Assembly: GCF_025421715.1 (NCBI RefSeq)
Contig: NZ_JAOEFC010000001.1
Coordinates: 1,321,567-1,385,566 of the forward strand
Direction: 5' to 3'
Length of the DNA: 64,000 nucleotides
Source: Microbacterium festucae
GTDB taxonomy: Bacteria; Actinomycetota; Actinomycetes; Actinomycetales; Microbacteriaceae
Below are positions 9,080 to 17,620 of this stretch, in pieces (positions within the stretch are counted from its first letter, which is position 1; each line of letters opens with the position of its first letter). A program made the position numbers and the translations under genes. The notes under the pieces are model-generated. The model was not told the origin of the DNA, ran no database searches, and worked only from the letters and a program-made list of their open reading frames with translations.

Positions 9080-9137
9080 CGCCGCGCGCCGCGGGCCGCG
9101 GCATCCGCACGGCCGCGCAGCGGACGAGGCGAAAGAA

Positions 9138-9169
9138 CTTGCGTGGACTTGCGCGGGCTTGCATAGGAT
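9138..9169 (+). promoter_or_regulatory. Promoter/operator region of the LacI gene
   Basis: Three cttgc[g/a] direct repeats at 9138, 9148 and 9158 have an exact 10-base period, so they lie on one face of the helix. TTGCGT (9139-9144) and TAGGAT (9164-9169) could be -35 and -10 with 19-base spacing. TTGCG is also the half-site of the palindromes at 10495-10527, so autoregulation is plausible. Confidence 0.4.
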
Positions 9170-9175
9170 GACGGC

Positions 9176-10192
9176 ATGTCGAAGCGTCTCGCGGAGGTCG
9201 CGCGCAAGGTCGGGGTCAGCGAAGCCACCGTCAGCCGCGTGCTCAACGACAAGCCGGGTGTCTCGGATGCCACACGTCAGGCGGTCCTGACCGCGCTCGA
9301 CGTGCTGGGGTACGAGCGCCCCACCAAGCTGCGTGGCGAGCGGGCTCCGCTGGTCGGCCTCGTGCTGCCCGAGCTCACCAATCCGATCTTCCCCGCGCTG
9401 GCCGAGATCATCGCCGGCGGGCTCACTCAGATGGGCTACACGCCGCTGTTGTGCACCCAGAACGCGGGCGGCATCACCGAGGCCGATTACGTCGACATGC
9501 TGCTGCAGCAGCAGGTGTCGGGCGTGGTGTTCCTCGGCGGCAACTACAGCCAGACCGACGCGCCGCACGCCCACTACGCCCGGCTCGTCGACGTGAAGCT
9601 GCCGACCGTGTTCGTCAACGCGCGCACAGAGGGCATCGAGGTCGCGACGGTGTCCACCGACGACACCACGGCGGCGGAGCAGGCCGTGACGCACCTGCTG
9701 CAGCTGGGGCATCGCCGCATCGGGATGCTGCTGGGCCCCATCGATCATGTGCCGTCGCAGCGCAAGCTCGTCGGAGCGCGACGAGTGCTCGACGCGGCCG
9801 GCGAACCGCTCGACGACCGCCTCATCGTGCGCGGTCTCTACACCCTCGAGTCCGGCCAGGCCGGCGCGACTGCCCTCCTCGACCGCGGTGCGACGGCGAT
9901 CGTCTGCGCGAGCGACGTGTTGGCGCTCGGCGCCATCCGCGCCGTGCGTCGGGCGGGCAAGCGCGTGCCGCAGGATGCCAGTGTGGTCGGCTTCGACGAC
10001 TCCGCGCTCATGAGCTGCACAGAGCCGCCCCTGACGACTATCCGTCAGCCGATCGAGGCGATGGGGCGCACCGCGATCGACCTGCTCGTCGCGCAGATCC
10101 GGGGCGCCGTCTCCAGCGGCATCGAGCTTCTCTTCGAGCCCGAGCTGGTCCTGCGCGCCTCGACCGCGCCGGTGAGTCCGCTGCCCGCGTAG
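9176..10192 (+). CDS. LacI family regulator of the alpha-glucoside locus
   Basis: 338-residue repressor. The helix-turn-helix is at the extreme N-terminus (MSKRLAEVARKVGVSEATVS), followed by the hinge and a sugar-binding domain (APLVGLVLPELTNPIFPALAEII; ASVVGFDDSALMSCTEPPLTTIRQP). It precedes and faces the same way as a GH13 hydrolase and sugar ABC transporter genes, and TTGCGCAA palindromes lie in the promoter of that operon. The likely role is repression of the operon in the absence of an alpha-glucoside inducer, like AglR/MalR-type regulators (inference). Confidence 0.9.
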   Translation: MSKRLAEVARKVGVSEATVSRVLNDKPGVSDATRQAVLTALDVLGYERPTKLRGERAPLVGLVLPELTNPIFPALAEIIAGGLTQMGYTPLLCTQNAGGITEADYVDMLLQQQVSGVVFLGGNYSQTDAPHAHYARLVDVKLPTVFVNARTEGIEVATVSTDDTTAAEQAVTHLLQLGHRRIGMLLGPIDHVPSQRKLVGARRVLDAAGEPLDDRLIVRGLYTLESGQAGATALLDRGATAIVCASDVLALGAIRAVRRAGKRVPQDASVVGFDDSALMSCTEPPLTTIRQPIEAMGRTAIDLLVAQIRGAVSSGIELLFEPELVLRASTAPVSPLPA

Positions 10193-10259
10193 CGCCGCGG
10201 CCCCGCCACCCTCCCCGGCGCGTCGGTCGCTCGCGGGCTCGGAGTGTCAGCCGAGCTCG

Positions 10260-10318
10260 CCGAGTGTCCAAGACACGCGGCTCGCGCCGTCCGGCATCCG
10301 CGTGTCTTGGACACTCGG
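10260..10318. repeat. Nested palindromic repeat, copy 3
   Basis: Left arm 10260-10280, right arm 10298-10318, perfectly complementary over 21 bases. It lies 68 bases past the LacI stop, between co-directional genes. The gap 10193-10612 also holds CG-rich sequence with several ctcg/gcac words and, near its end, the operators and promoter of the GH13 operon. Confidence 0.85.
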
Positions 10319-10494
10319 CAGAGGGCGCGCCCGCGCAGGGCTGGGCGCAGCCGCCGGGTGCTGTGCGCGAACTCCGCCGCGCTCGTGCGTGCACGCCACC
10401 GCATTCGCTCGACGGCGCCGCACTCGCTCGAGCGTGCCGCACCCGCTCGGGCGCGCGGCGCGCCAGCGCACGGCCGCGCTTGCGCGAGCTTGCA

Positions 10495-10566
10495 GCGTTT
10501 GCGCAAGCGCGACAAGTTGCGCAACTTTGTCGGCTTCTTGCGTTAAACCATCTATTTCGCTACATT
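10495..10566 (+). promoter_or_regulatory. GH13-ABC operon promoter with two LacI-type operators
   Basis: TTGCGT (10538-10543), a 17-base spacer and TACATT (10561-10566) form a good sigma-70-type promoter in a locally A/T-richer stretch. Just upstream are a 14-base perfect palindrome AAGTTGCGCAACTT (10514-10527) and a 16-base near-palindrome GCGTTTGCGCAAGCGC (10495-10510), both centred on TTGCGCAA. The expected binder is the LacI protein encoded at 9176-10192. Confidence 0.6.
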
Positions 10567-10612
10567 CGACCGCAGTCGCCCCGCGCACCAGCAACCCGCC
10601 GACAGGAGCACC

Positions 10613-12409
10613 GTGGACACCGAGGTCCAGATCGACCACCGCAGCGCCCCCGCCGCGCCCGCGCCGCACCAACCCCCCGCGCCGCACCTCACCTCCGCGC
10701 ACCAAACCGACGCCCCCGACACCCCCGACACCCCCGACACCACCCAAACCCCCAGCGCCCCCGCGCGCCCCGCCCTCCCCGTCGACGACCCGCTGTGGTG
10801 GCGGTCCGCGGTCATCTACCAGGTGTACGTGCGCAGCTTCGCCGACGGCGACGGCGACGGCACGGGTGATCTGGCCGGGGTTCGCGCCCGGCTGCCGTAC
10901 CTGAAGGCGCTGGGCGTGGATGCCATCTGGTTCAACCCCTGGTACGCGAGTCCGCTCGCCGACGGCGGCTACGACGTCGAGGACTACCGGGCGATCCACC
11001 CCCGTTTCGGCACCCTCGCCGAGGCGGAGCTGCTCATCAGCGAGGCCCTGAGCCTCGGCATCCGCACGATCATCGACGTCGTCCCGAACCACATCTCCGA
11101 CCGTCACGTGTGGTTCCAGCAGGCTCTCGCCGCCGGCCCCGGCAGCCCCGAGCGCGAGCGGTTCTGGTTCCACCCCGGCAAGGGCGAGAACGGCGACGAG
11201 ATCCCGACGCACTGGGAGTCGAGCTTCCAGGGCTCGACGTGGACGCGCACCGTGAACCCCGACGGCACGCCGGGCGAGTGGTACCTGCACCTGTTCACCC
11301 CCGAGCAGCCCGACCTGAACTGGAACCACCCCGATGTGCGCCGCGAGCACGAGGACATCCTGCGGTTCTGGTTCGACCGGGGCGTCGCGGGAGTGCGCAT
11401 CGACTCCGCCGCCCTGCCGGTGAAGGATCCGGCGCTGCCGGAGGTGCCCGCCGATCCCGGGGCGGGGGAGCACCCGCACCTCGATCGCGACGAGATCCAC
11501 GACATCTACCGCGCCTGGCGCGCCGTGGCCGACGAGTACGAGGGCAGCCGCGTGCTCGTGGGCGAGGTGTGGCTGGCCGACGCGGAGCGCTTCGCCCAGT
11601 ACCTGCGCCCCGACGAGATGCACACCGCGTTCAACTTCGACTTCATGACCCAGCCGTGGAGCGCCGGGGCCCTGCGCGCCTCCATCGAGCGCACCCTCGC
11701 CGAGCACGCGCCCATCGGCGCGCCGGCGACGTGGGTGCTCTCCAACCACGACATCACCCGCCCGGTCACCCGCTACGGCCGCGCCGACTCGGGCTTCGCG
11801 TTCGCCCGCAAGCGCTTCGGCACCCCCACCGACCTGCAGCGCGGCACGCGCCGGGCGCGCGCGGCGGCACTGCTGGTGGGGGCGCTCCCGGGCAGCATGT
11901 ACATCTACCAGGGCGACGAGCTGGGCCTGCCCGAAGCCGACCTCCCGCGCGAGGTCATCGAAGACCCGATGCACTTCCGCTCCGGAGGAGTCGACCCGGG
12001 GCGGGACGGATGCCGCGTGCCGCTGCCCTGGTCGGGCCCGGTGCCCCCGTTCGGGTTCGGCACCGACGCCCGCCACGACACCTGGCTGCCGCAGCCGGCC
12101 GGCTGGGAGACGTTCACCGTCGAGGCGGAGTCGGCCGATCCGGCCTCGACGCTGCGGCTCTACCAGGACATGATCCGCACCCGCCGGGCGCGGGCCGACC
12201 TGGCCGCCGAGAGCGGTGCGCCCGGGCTGGACTGGCTCGAGCTCGGCGCCGATGTCCTCGCGTTCCGCCGCGGCGAGCACACGGCATCCATCACCAACTT
12301 CGGCCCCGTGCCGATCGCCCTCCCCGCGCACGGCGGGGTGGTGCTCAGCAGCGCGCCGCTCGAGGACGGCGCGCTGCCGCCCGACACCACCGTCTGGCTC
12401 GAGGTCTGA
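10613..12409 (+). CDS. GH13 alpha-glucosidase / alpha-amylase family hydrolase
   Basis: Predicted cytoplasmic hydrolase of maltose-, isomaltose- or sucrose-type alpha-glucosides (598 residues). The four GH13 regions are present: I DVVPNH; II GVRIDSA with the nucleophile Asp near 262; III LVGEVWLAD with the acid/base Glu near 317; IV VLSNHDITR. GTG 10613 has a CAGGAG site upstream. The first 56 residues are low-complexity (Ala/Pro-rich with a DTPDTPDT run) before LPVDDPLWWRSAVIYQVYVRSF, where the barrel begins, so the true start might be later. There is no signal peptide, fitting hydrolysis after uptake by the following transporter. Confidence 0.92.
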   Translation: MDTEVQIDHRSAPAAPAPHQPPAPHLTSAHQTDAPDTPDTPDTTQTPSAPARPALPVDDPLWWRSAVIYQVYVRSFADGDGDGTGDLAGVRARLPYLKALGVDAIWFNPWYASPLADGGYDVEDYRAIHPRFGTLAEAELLISEALSLGIRTIIDVVPNHISDRHVWFQQALAAGPGSPERERFWFHPGKGENGDEIPTHWESSFQGSTWTRTVNPDGTPGEWYLHLFTPEQPDLNWNHPDVRREHEDILRFWFDRGVAGVRIDSAALPVKDPALPEVPADPGAGEHPHLDRDEIHDIYRAWRAVADEYEGSRVLVGEVWLADAERFAQYLRPDEMHTAFNFDFMTQPWSAGALRASIERTLAEHAPIGAPATWVLSNHDITRPVTRYGRADSGFAFARKRFGTPTDLQRGTRRARAAALLVGALPGSMYIYQGDELGLPEADLPREVIEDPMHFRSGGVDPGRDGCRVPLPWSGPVPPFGFGTDARHDTWLPQPAGWETFTVEAESADPASTLRLYQDMIRTRRARADLAAESGAPGLDWLELGADVLAFRRGEHTASITNFGPVPIALPAHGGVVLSSAPLEDGALPPDTTVWLEV

Positions 12410-12469
12410 GCCGGGCACCCTCGACGCGCGAGAGCGCACCACCACCACACAGCACCGAAAGGACTGACA

Positions 12470-13843
12470 ATGTCGTCTCCCACCACCCGTGCCGCCCTCG
12501 CGGGCGTCGCGCTCTTCGGCAGCGTGGCGCTGCTGGCCGGCTGCGCCGGAGGATCGTCGCCGTCGTCGAGCGACGACGGCAAGACCACCATCAAGGTCGC
12601 CATCGACGCCGGTCTCGAGCAGGAGGCGCGCGACAACTTCGACGCGCGCGTGAAGCTCTTCGAAGAGGCCAACCCCGACATCATCGTCGACGCCCAGGAG
12701 TACACCTGGACGGCGCCCACGTTCACCACCGACCTCGCGGGCGGCACGCTGCCCGACGTGTTCACCATCCCGTTCACCGACGGTCGCGCGCTCATCGCCA
12801 ACAAGCAGATCGCCGACATCTCGACGCTCGTGGCCGCCCTGCCCTACGCCGACAGCTTCAACCCCAACGTCGCGCAGGCCGGACAGTCCGAAGACGGCGC
12901 GCAGTGGGCGATCCCGATCTCCGCCTACGGTCAGGGCCTGCACTACAACCGCACCCTGTTCGAAGCGGCAGGCCTCGACCCCGACAACCCGCCCACCACG
13001 TGGGACGAGGTGCGCGAGGCCGCCAAGAAGATCTCGGATGCCACCGGCGAAGCCGGCTACGCGACCATGACCTCGGGCAACACCGGCGGCTGGATCCTCA
13101 CGACGCTCGTCAACGCCTTCGGCGGCCGCACCGAGAACGCCGACGCCACCGAGCCAACGCTGGTGAGCGACCCGGCCGTGAAGGAGGTGCTCGACTACCT
13201 GCACCAGCTGCGCTGGGACGACAACGCGATGGGCGCGAACTTCCTCTACGACTGGGGCACGATCAACCAGGACTTCGCCTCGGGCCGCATCGGCATGTAC
13301 GTCTCGGGCGGCGGCAACTACGGCAACCTCGTCACCCAGAACGCGCTGAACCCCGACGACTACGGGCTCACCGTGCTCCCGCTCGAGGGCGATGACCCCG
13401 GCCTGCTCGGCGGCGGCACGCTCGCCGCGGTCAGCCCCAAGTCGACCGAGGCGGCGCAGGCCGCCGCGGTGAAGTGGATCGACTTCTACTACATGGCCAA
13501 GATCGCCGACGAAGACACCGCTGTCGAGACCGCCGAGCTCGCCGCGTCGCTCGACCAGCCGGTCGGCGCCCCCGAACTGCCCGTGTTCGACCAGGAGCAG
13601 TTCGAGCAGTACCAGTCGTGGATCGCGCCGTATGTCAACGTGCCCACCGCGCAGATGGCGCCCTACACCGACGCGATCTTCGACCAGCCGCTGATCGCCG
13701 AGCCGCGCGTGGCCACGCAGGACGTCTACGCGCTGCTCGACACCGTCGTGCAGTCGGTGCTCACCGATCAGAACGCCGACATCGACCGGCTCCTGGCCGA
13801 CGCGCAGACGCAGGCCGAAGCGCTCTACGCCAAGGCGGGCTGA
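12470..13843 (+). CDS. Sugar ABC transporter substrate-binding lipoprotein
   Basis: Extracellular solute-binding protein family 1 (457 residues). The signal peptide ends in lipobox LLAGC (Cys about 25), then a Gly/Ser-rich linker and the mature domain starting KTTIKVAIDAGLEQEARDNF. RBS gaaagga precedes ATG 12470. It lies between the GH13 hydrolase and two MalF/MalG-type permeases and would capture the oligosaccharide outside the membrane. No ATPase gene is in the operon; such actinobacterial importers usually share an MsiK-type ATPase encoded elsewhere. Confidence 0.93.
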   Translation: MSSPTTRAALAGVALFGSVALLAGCAGGSSPSSSDDGKTTIKVAIDAGLEQEARDNFDARVKLFEEANPDIIVDAQEYTWTAPTFTTDLAGGTLPDVFTIPFTDGRALIANKQIADISTLVAALPYADSFNPNVAQAGQSEDGAQWAIPISAYGQGLHYNRTLFEAAGLDPDNPPTTWDEVREAAKKISDATGEAGYATMTSGNTGGWILTTLVNAFGGRTENADATEPTLVSDPAVKEVLDYLHQLRWDDNAMGANFLYDWGTINQDFASGRIGMYVSGGGNYGNLVTQNALNPDDYGLTVLPLEGDDPGLLGGGTLAAVSPKSTEAAQAAAVKWIDFYYMAKIADEDTAVETAELAASLDQPVGAPELPVFDQEQFEQYQSWIAPYVNVPTAQMAPYTDAIFDQPLIAEPRVATQDVYALLDTVVQSVLTDQNADIDRLLADAQTQAEALYAKAG

Positions 13844-13852
13844 CCCCCGCGC

Positions 13853-13887
13853 CGCTCCCCGGGATCCTTGCGCGATCCCGGGGAGCG
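13853..13887 (+). terminator. Strong intra-operon stem-loop after the binding-protein gene
   Basis: A perfect 14-base stem (13853-13866 with 13874-13887) and 7-base loop begins 10 bases after the stop at 13843. No U-tract follows. It may protect the binding-protein mRNA 3' end or partly terminate, giving more binding protein than permease. Confidence 0.7.
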
Positions 13888-13914
13888 CGCCCCACTCGAC
13901 GACGAGGACCGCAC

Positions 13915-14901
13915 ATGACCCAGCTCACCCCTACCACCGCCCCGCCGCCGGCCGCCCCGACCGCGGCGACCATCGGCGAGGCCGTCGCCCGCCGGCCGCG
14001 CCGCCGCGCCGGCATCCTCGGCTGGTTCCGCGGCGACGGACCGCACACGATCGTGTTCCTGCTGCCGCTGCTGTTCGTCTTCGTGCTCTTCTCGTGGAAG
14101 CCGATCGTCGACGCCGCCATCATGGCGTTCCAGCAGACGAATCTCATCGCGCCCGCCGAATGGGTGGGGCTCGACAACTTCGCCACGGTGCTCAGCGACC
14201 CGCTGCTGGGCACCGCGGTGATGAACACCGTGTGGTTCGCCGCGCTCGCCCTGCTGCTGGGATACCCGATCCCGCTGGTCGTGGCGGTGCTCATGAGCGA
14301 GGTGCGCCGTGCCCGCGGCCTCTACAGCGCACTGGCCTATCTGCCGGTCATCGTGCCGCCGGTGGTGGGCGCGCTGCTGTGGAAGTTCTTCTACGACGCC
14401 TCGCCCACCGGGGTGTTCAATACGATCCTCGGCTGGGTGGGGCTCGGCCCGTTGCCGTGGCTGCAGGATGCCGCCACCGCCATGCCCTCGGTCGTGCTGT
14501 TCGCCACGTGGTCGGCCGCCGGCGGCACCATCATCATCTACCTCGCCGCCCTGGTGGGCGTGGCCCCCGAGCTCTACGACGCCGCCGAGGTCGACGGTGC
14601 GGGCATCTGGCGCAAGGTCTGGCACGTGACGATGCCGCAGCTGCGCGGTGTGCTGCTGATCACCTTCATCCTGCAGATCATCGGCACCGCGCAGGTGTTC
14701 CTCGAACCGTTCCTGCTCACCCAGGGCGGACCGGCCAACTCGACGATGACGATCCTGATGCTCATCTACAAGTACGCGTTCCAGAACAGTCTGGGCGGCG
14801 ACTACGGCGCCGCGACCGCGCTGAGCCTCATGCTCGCCGTCGTGCTCGCCATCTTCTCGGCGGTCTACTTCCGCCTCACCAAGAGCTGGAGCACCTCGTG
14901 A
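13915..14901 (+). CDS. Sugar ABC transporter permease (MalF-like)
   Basis: 328-residue inner-membrane permease with about six membrane segments after a Pro/Ala-rich cytoplasmic N-terminus (first segment HTIVFLLPLLFVFVLF). The EAA loop that docks the ATPase is visible as ELYDAAEVDGAGIWRKVWHVTMPQLRG. ATG 13915 is chosen by homology and the gacgagga site upstream. It forms a heterodimer with the next permease, whose GTG start overlaps this stop. Confidence 0.93.
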   Translation: MTQLTPTTAPPPAAPTAATIGEAVARRPRRRAGILGWFRGDGPHTIVFLLPLLFVFVLFSWKPIVDAAIMAFQQTNLIAPAEWVGLDNFATVLSDPLLGTAVMNTVWFAALALLLGYPIPLVVAVLMSEVRRARGLYSALAYLPVIVPPVVGALLWKFFYDASPTGVFNTILGWVGLGPLPWLQDAATAMPSVVLFATWSAAGGTIIIYLAALVGVAPELYDAAEVDGAGIWRKVWHVTMPQLRGVLLITFILQIIGTAQVFLEPFLLTQGGPANSTMTILMLIYKYAFQNSLGGDYGAATALSLMLAVVLAIFSAVYFRLTKSWSTS

Positions 14902-15872
14902 GCACCGCGACCACCCCCGCACCTGCCCCTGCTGCTCCGACCGCGGCCGCGGCGGCCCCGACTGCAACCGCGAAGCGGCGGAAGGATGCCGAGGCGAAAG
15001 ACCGCGGCATCCTCTCTGTCGCCGACTGGCGTCGCCGCCGGGTGCGCGTCACCACCCGAGTGACCCACCTCGTGCTGCTGGTCTCGCTGCTCGTGGTGGG
15101 GCTCGGCCCGATCCTGTGGCTGGCGAAGTCGGCGATCACCCCCACGCAGGACACGCTGCGCACGCCCCTGGCCCTCTGGCCCAACGGCATCGACTGGGCG
15201 AACCTGTCGGAGGCGTGGACGCGCGTCGAGATCGACAAGTACTTCCTCAACACCGTGATCATCGCCCTCGGGGTGTGGCTGGTGCAGATCGTGGTGGCGA
15301 CCACAGGCGGATACGCCCTCTCGGTGCTGCGGCCCCGCTACGGCAAGGTCATCGTCGGCCTGGTGCTGGCGACCCTGTTCGTGCCCAGCATCGTGCTTCT
15401 CGTGCCGCTCTACCTCACGATCGTGCAGCCGCCGCTGCTGGGGCAGACCCTCATCAACACGTTCTGGGCGGTGTGGCTGCCCGCGGGTGCCAGCGCGTTC
15501 AACGTGCTGCTGGTGATGCGGTTCTTCGACTCGCTGCCGCGGGAGGTGTTCGAAGCCGCGCGCATGGACGGCGCCGGCCCCTACCGCCTGTTCTGGTCGA
15601 TCGTCGTGCCGATGTCGCGCCCGATCATCGGCGTCGTGTCGGTGTTCGCCGTCATCGCGGCCTGGAAGGACTTCCTGTGGCCGATGCTGGTGCTCAAAGA
15701 CCCGGCCATGCAGCCGTTGTCGGTGCGCCTGCCCCAGCTGCAGCAGTTCATCGAGCTCGACGTGTTCCTGGCCGCGCTCGCCATCTCGACCGTGATCCCG
15801 ATCCTGCTCTTCCTCGTGTTCCAGCGCCTCTTCCTCAACGGCGCCGGCCTCGGCGGCGCCGTCAAGGGCTGA
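14898..15872 (+). CDS. Sugar ABC transporter permease (MalG-like)
   Basis: 324-residue second permease. GTG 14898 overlaps the previous TGA (GTGA), implying translational coupling. The N-terminus is a long Ala/Pro/Thr-rich and charged stretch (about 1-50) before VTHLVLLVSLLVVGLGPILWLAKSA. The EAA loop reads EVFEAARMDGAGPYRLFWSIVVPMSRP. It is the last gene of the operon, followed by a 510-base gap with three palindromic repeats. Confidence 0.93.
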   Translation: MSTATTPAPAPAAPTAAAAAPTATAKRRKDAEAKDRGILSVADWRRRRVRVTTRVTHLVLLVSLLVVGLGPILWLAKSAITPTQDTLRTPLALWPNGIDWANLSEAWTRVEIDKYFLNTVIIALGVWLVQIVVATTGGYALSVLRPRYGKVIVGLVLATLFVPSIVLLVPLYLTIVQPPLLGQTLINTFWAVWLPAGASAFNVLLVMRFFDSLPREVFEAARMDGAGPYRLFWSIVVPMSRPIIGVVSVFAVIAAWKDFLWPMLVLKDPAMQPLSVRLPQLQQFIELDVFLAALAISTVIPILLFLVFQRLFLNGAGLGGAVKG

Positions 15873-15929
15873 CCGCCCCGCCCCGGCTCCCCACGGCCCA
15901 GCCCTGCCCCCTGCCCCCGCCCCCCTCCG

Positions 15930-15988
15930 CCGAGTGTCCAAGACACGCGGTTGGCGTCAGCCGGATGCCGCATGTCTTGGACACTCGG
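15930..15988. repeat. Nested palindromic repeat, copy 4
   Basis: Left arm 15930-15950, right arm 15968-15988 with one mismatch (cgtg to catg). The gap 15873-16382 between the converging permease and kinase genes holds copies 4, 5 and 6 and otherwise only C-rich noncoding sequence. Being between convergent genes, these copies could act as bidirectional terminators. Confidence 0.85.
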
Positions 15989-16125
15989 CCGGGTGGTGAC
16001 CGGGGCCGGAGGCAGCGCCCCGGGGATGACGGTCGCCCCCGGACGCGTCACGCGCTAGCCCACGAGCCCGACTCTCGGCATCCGAGGGGCGCGCGCCGCC
16101 CCGCACCCCGCGCGCATCCCACCCG

Positions 16126-16184
16126 CCGAGTGTCCAAGACACGCCGTTGGCGCCAGGCGGATGCCGCGTGTCTTGGACACTCGA
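16126..16184. repeat. Nested palindromic repeat, copy 5
   Basis: Left arm 16126-16146, right arm from 16164 to about 16184; the outer base pair is lost (tcga instead of tcgg). Its flanks (acccgccgag before, tcgaccgagc after) match copy 6, 152 bases downstream. Confidence 0.85.
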
Positions 16185-16277
16185 CCGAGCCAGGCCGCAC
16201 CTCCACCCACACGCACCCACACCAACGCGCCGCCCACCAACCTCCGGCATCCGCGGCCCTCGCGCGCACCCCACCCG

Positions 16278-16335
16278 CCGAGTGTCCAAGACACGCGGTT
16301 GGCGCGAGCCGGATGCCGCGTGTCTTGGACACTCG
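16278..16335. repeat. Nested palindromic repeat, copy 6
   Basis: Left arm 16278-16298, right arm 16316-16335. It shares flanking bases with copy 5, so copies 5 and 6 look like a tandem duplication of a roughly 150-base unit. Confidence 0.85.
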
Positions 16336-16382
16336 ACCGAGCAAGACCCCGACCCAGCGATGCCCGACAGCGGGGCCCGCGG

Positions 16383-17558
16383 TCAGGCGGGGACGGGGGT
16401 GATGCTGTGGTCGTGGGGGACGGTGAGCACCAGGGCGCCGGCTTCGACGCGGGCGAGCACGCCGGTGGCCTCGCCGAACTCGTCGCCGTCGAGCTGCACG
16501 TGCTGGGGCTCGCTGAGGGCCACGGCCACCACGGTGCCGCGGGAGTACCGCACGGCGTTGTCTTTGGTGCGCAGGGCCAGGGCACGGCGCCCGGCGCGGA
16601 ACTTGCGCAGCACCGAGTTGTCCCAGGCGACGCGGCGCCACACCAGCATCCAGCCGAACGCGCCCTTGGGCTGCACGACGACCACGTCGAGCTGGCCGTC
16701 GGTGACCGACGCCTCGGGGATGAGTTCGAGCCCGGCGGGCAGTGACCCGCAGTTGGCGAACAGCACGCTCTGCGCGTGGGTGCGGTGGGTGCGGTGCCCC
16801 GACACCTCGTACATGACCGAGAACGGCTTCGCGCCCACGAGCGAGCGCGCGGCGCCGTCGACGTAGGCGACCCAGCCCATCCGCTTCTTGAGCTCGCCGT
16901 TGGTGTTGGCGATCATCGCGGCATCCAGACCCATGCCGCCCATCACGACGAACGCGTGCTCCTCCTCCGACCCGTCGGCGCGCGAGATCTTGGCGAAGCC
17001 GACGTCGATCGGGCGCTTGTCGCCGTCGAAGGCGGTGGCGATCATGGCGTCGGCGTCGGTGAGAGGCAGCAGCAGGTTGCGGGCGAGCAGGTTGCCGGTG
17101 CCGCTGGGCACGATGGTCAGCGGCACGCCCGAGCCCGACATGGCCTCGCTCACGGCGCGCACGGTGCCGTCGCCGCCGGCGACCAGCACGGCATCCACGC
17201 CCTCGGCGAGGGCCTGACGGGTCACGTCGTCGCCGAGGTCGTCGACGGTCGTCTCGTAGAAGAGGGGTTCGCCCCAGCCGGCGTCGCGGGCGTGGGTCTC
17301 CACGGCGGTGCGGAGCGCTTCGGGGTCGACCTTGATGGGGTTGTAGACGAGCGCGGCGACCCGCGCCGGCTCGCCGCCCCCGGCCATGGGGGCGGTGCGG
17401 CCCTCGGCGTCGACCCGGCGGGCTTCGCCGGTCTCGTCGTCGGCGGTGTCGGCGGGGATGTCCTCGGGCTCGTGGATGACCTGATCCGGCTCGGCGGCCT
17501 GTGCCGGGTCGGGCTGGTCGGCCTCGTCGTTCGAGCCGTCGTGAGGGGTGCGCGCCAT
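16383..17558 (-). CDS. Diacylglycerol kinase family lipid kinase
   Basis: 391-residue soluble lipid kinase of the DgkB/YegS type, probably phosphorylating diacylglycerol or a related lipid at the membrane. The catalytic domain begins near RVAALVYNPIKVDPEAL (66-82), with the nucleotide loop GGDGTVRA (128-135) and PSGTGNLLAR (151-160). An acidic, disordered-looking extension (about 1-60, many Asp/Glu/Pro) precedes it. ATG 17558 is chosen over an in-frame TTG two codons upstream. It diverges from serS, whose GTG is 62 bases away. Confidence 0.88.
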   Translation of the reverse strand: MARTPHDGSNDEADQPDPAQAAEPDQVIHEPEDIPADTADDETGEARRVDAEGRTAPMAGGGEPARVAALVYNPIKVDPEALRTAVETHARDAGWGEPLFYETTVDDLGDDVTRQALAEGVDAVLVAGGDGTVRAVSEAMSGSGVPLTIVPSGTGNLLARNLLLPLTDADAMIATAFDGDKRPIDVGFAKISRADGSEEEHAFVVMGGMGLDAAMIANTNGELKKRMGWVAYVDGAARSLVGAKPFSVMYEVSGHRTHRTHAQSVLFANCGSLPAGLELIPEASVTDGQLDVVVVQPKGAFGWMLVWRRVAWDNSVLRKFRAGRRALALRTKDNAVRYSRGTVVAVALSEPQHVQLDGDEFGEATGVLARVEAGALVLTVPHDHSITPVPA

Positions 17559-17608
17559 GGTCAAAGATTAGGCCCCGGCGGACGGATGCCGGTCTCGGAG
17601 GCCCCAAG

Positions 17609-17620
17609 TAGGCTGTCAGG
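17609..17620 (+). promoter_or_regulatory. Leaderless -10 box for serS
   Basis: TAGGCT (17609-17614) ends six bases before GTG 17621, with no ribosome binding site between. The same arrangement occurs before pheA. Confidence 0.5.

Noticed and set aside
12420..12469. Possible riboswitch before the binding-protein gene
   Set aside because: The gap is only about 60 bases, has no conserved riboswitch pattern, and contains just a ribosome binding site.
10247..13204. Long open frame of about 985 codons antisense to the GH13 and binding-protein genes
   Set aside because: It is a shadow of strong third-position G/C bias. The translation is low-complexity Arg/Gly/Val-rich without domains, and both sense genes have clear families.
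8877..16335. Repeats considered as a CRISPR array
   Set aside because: Copies are kilobases apart or unevenly spaced, are palindromic over their whole length, and no cas genes are present.
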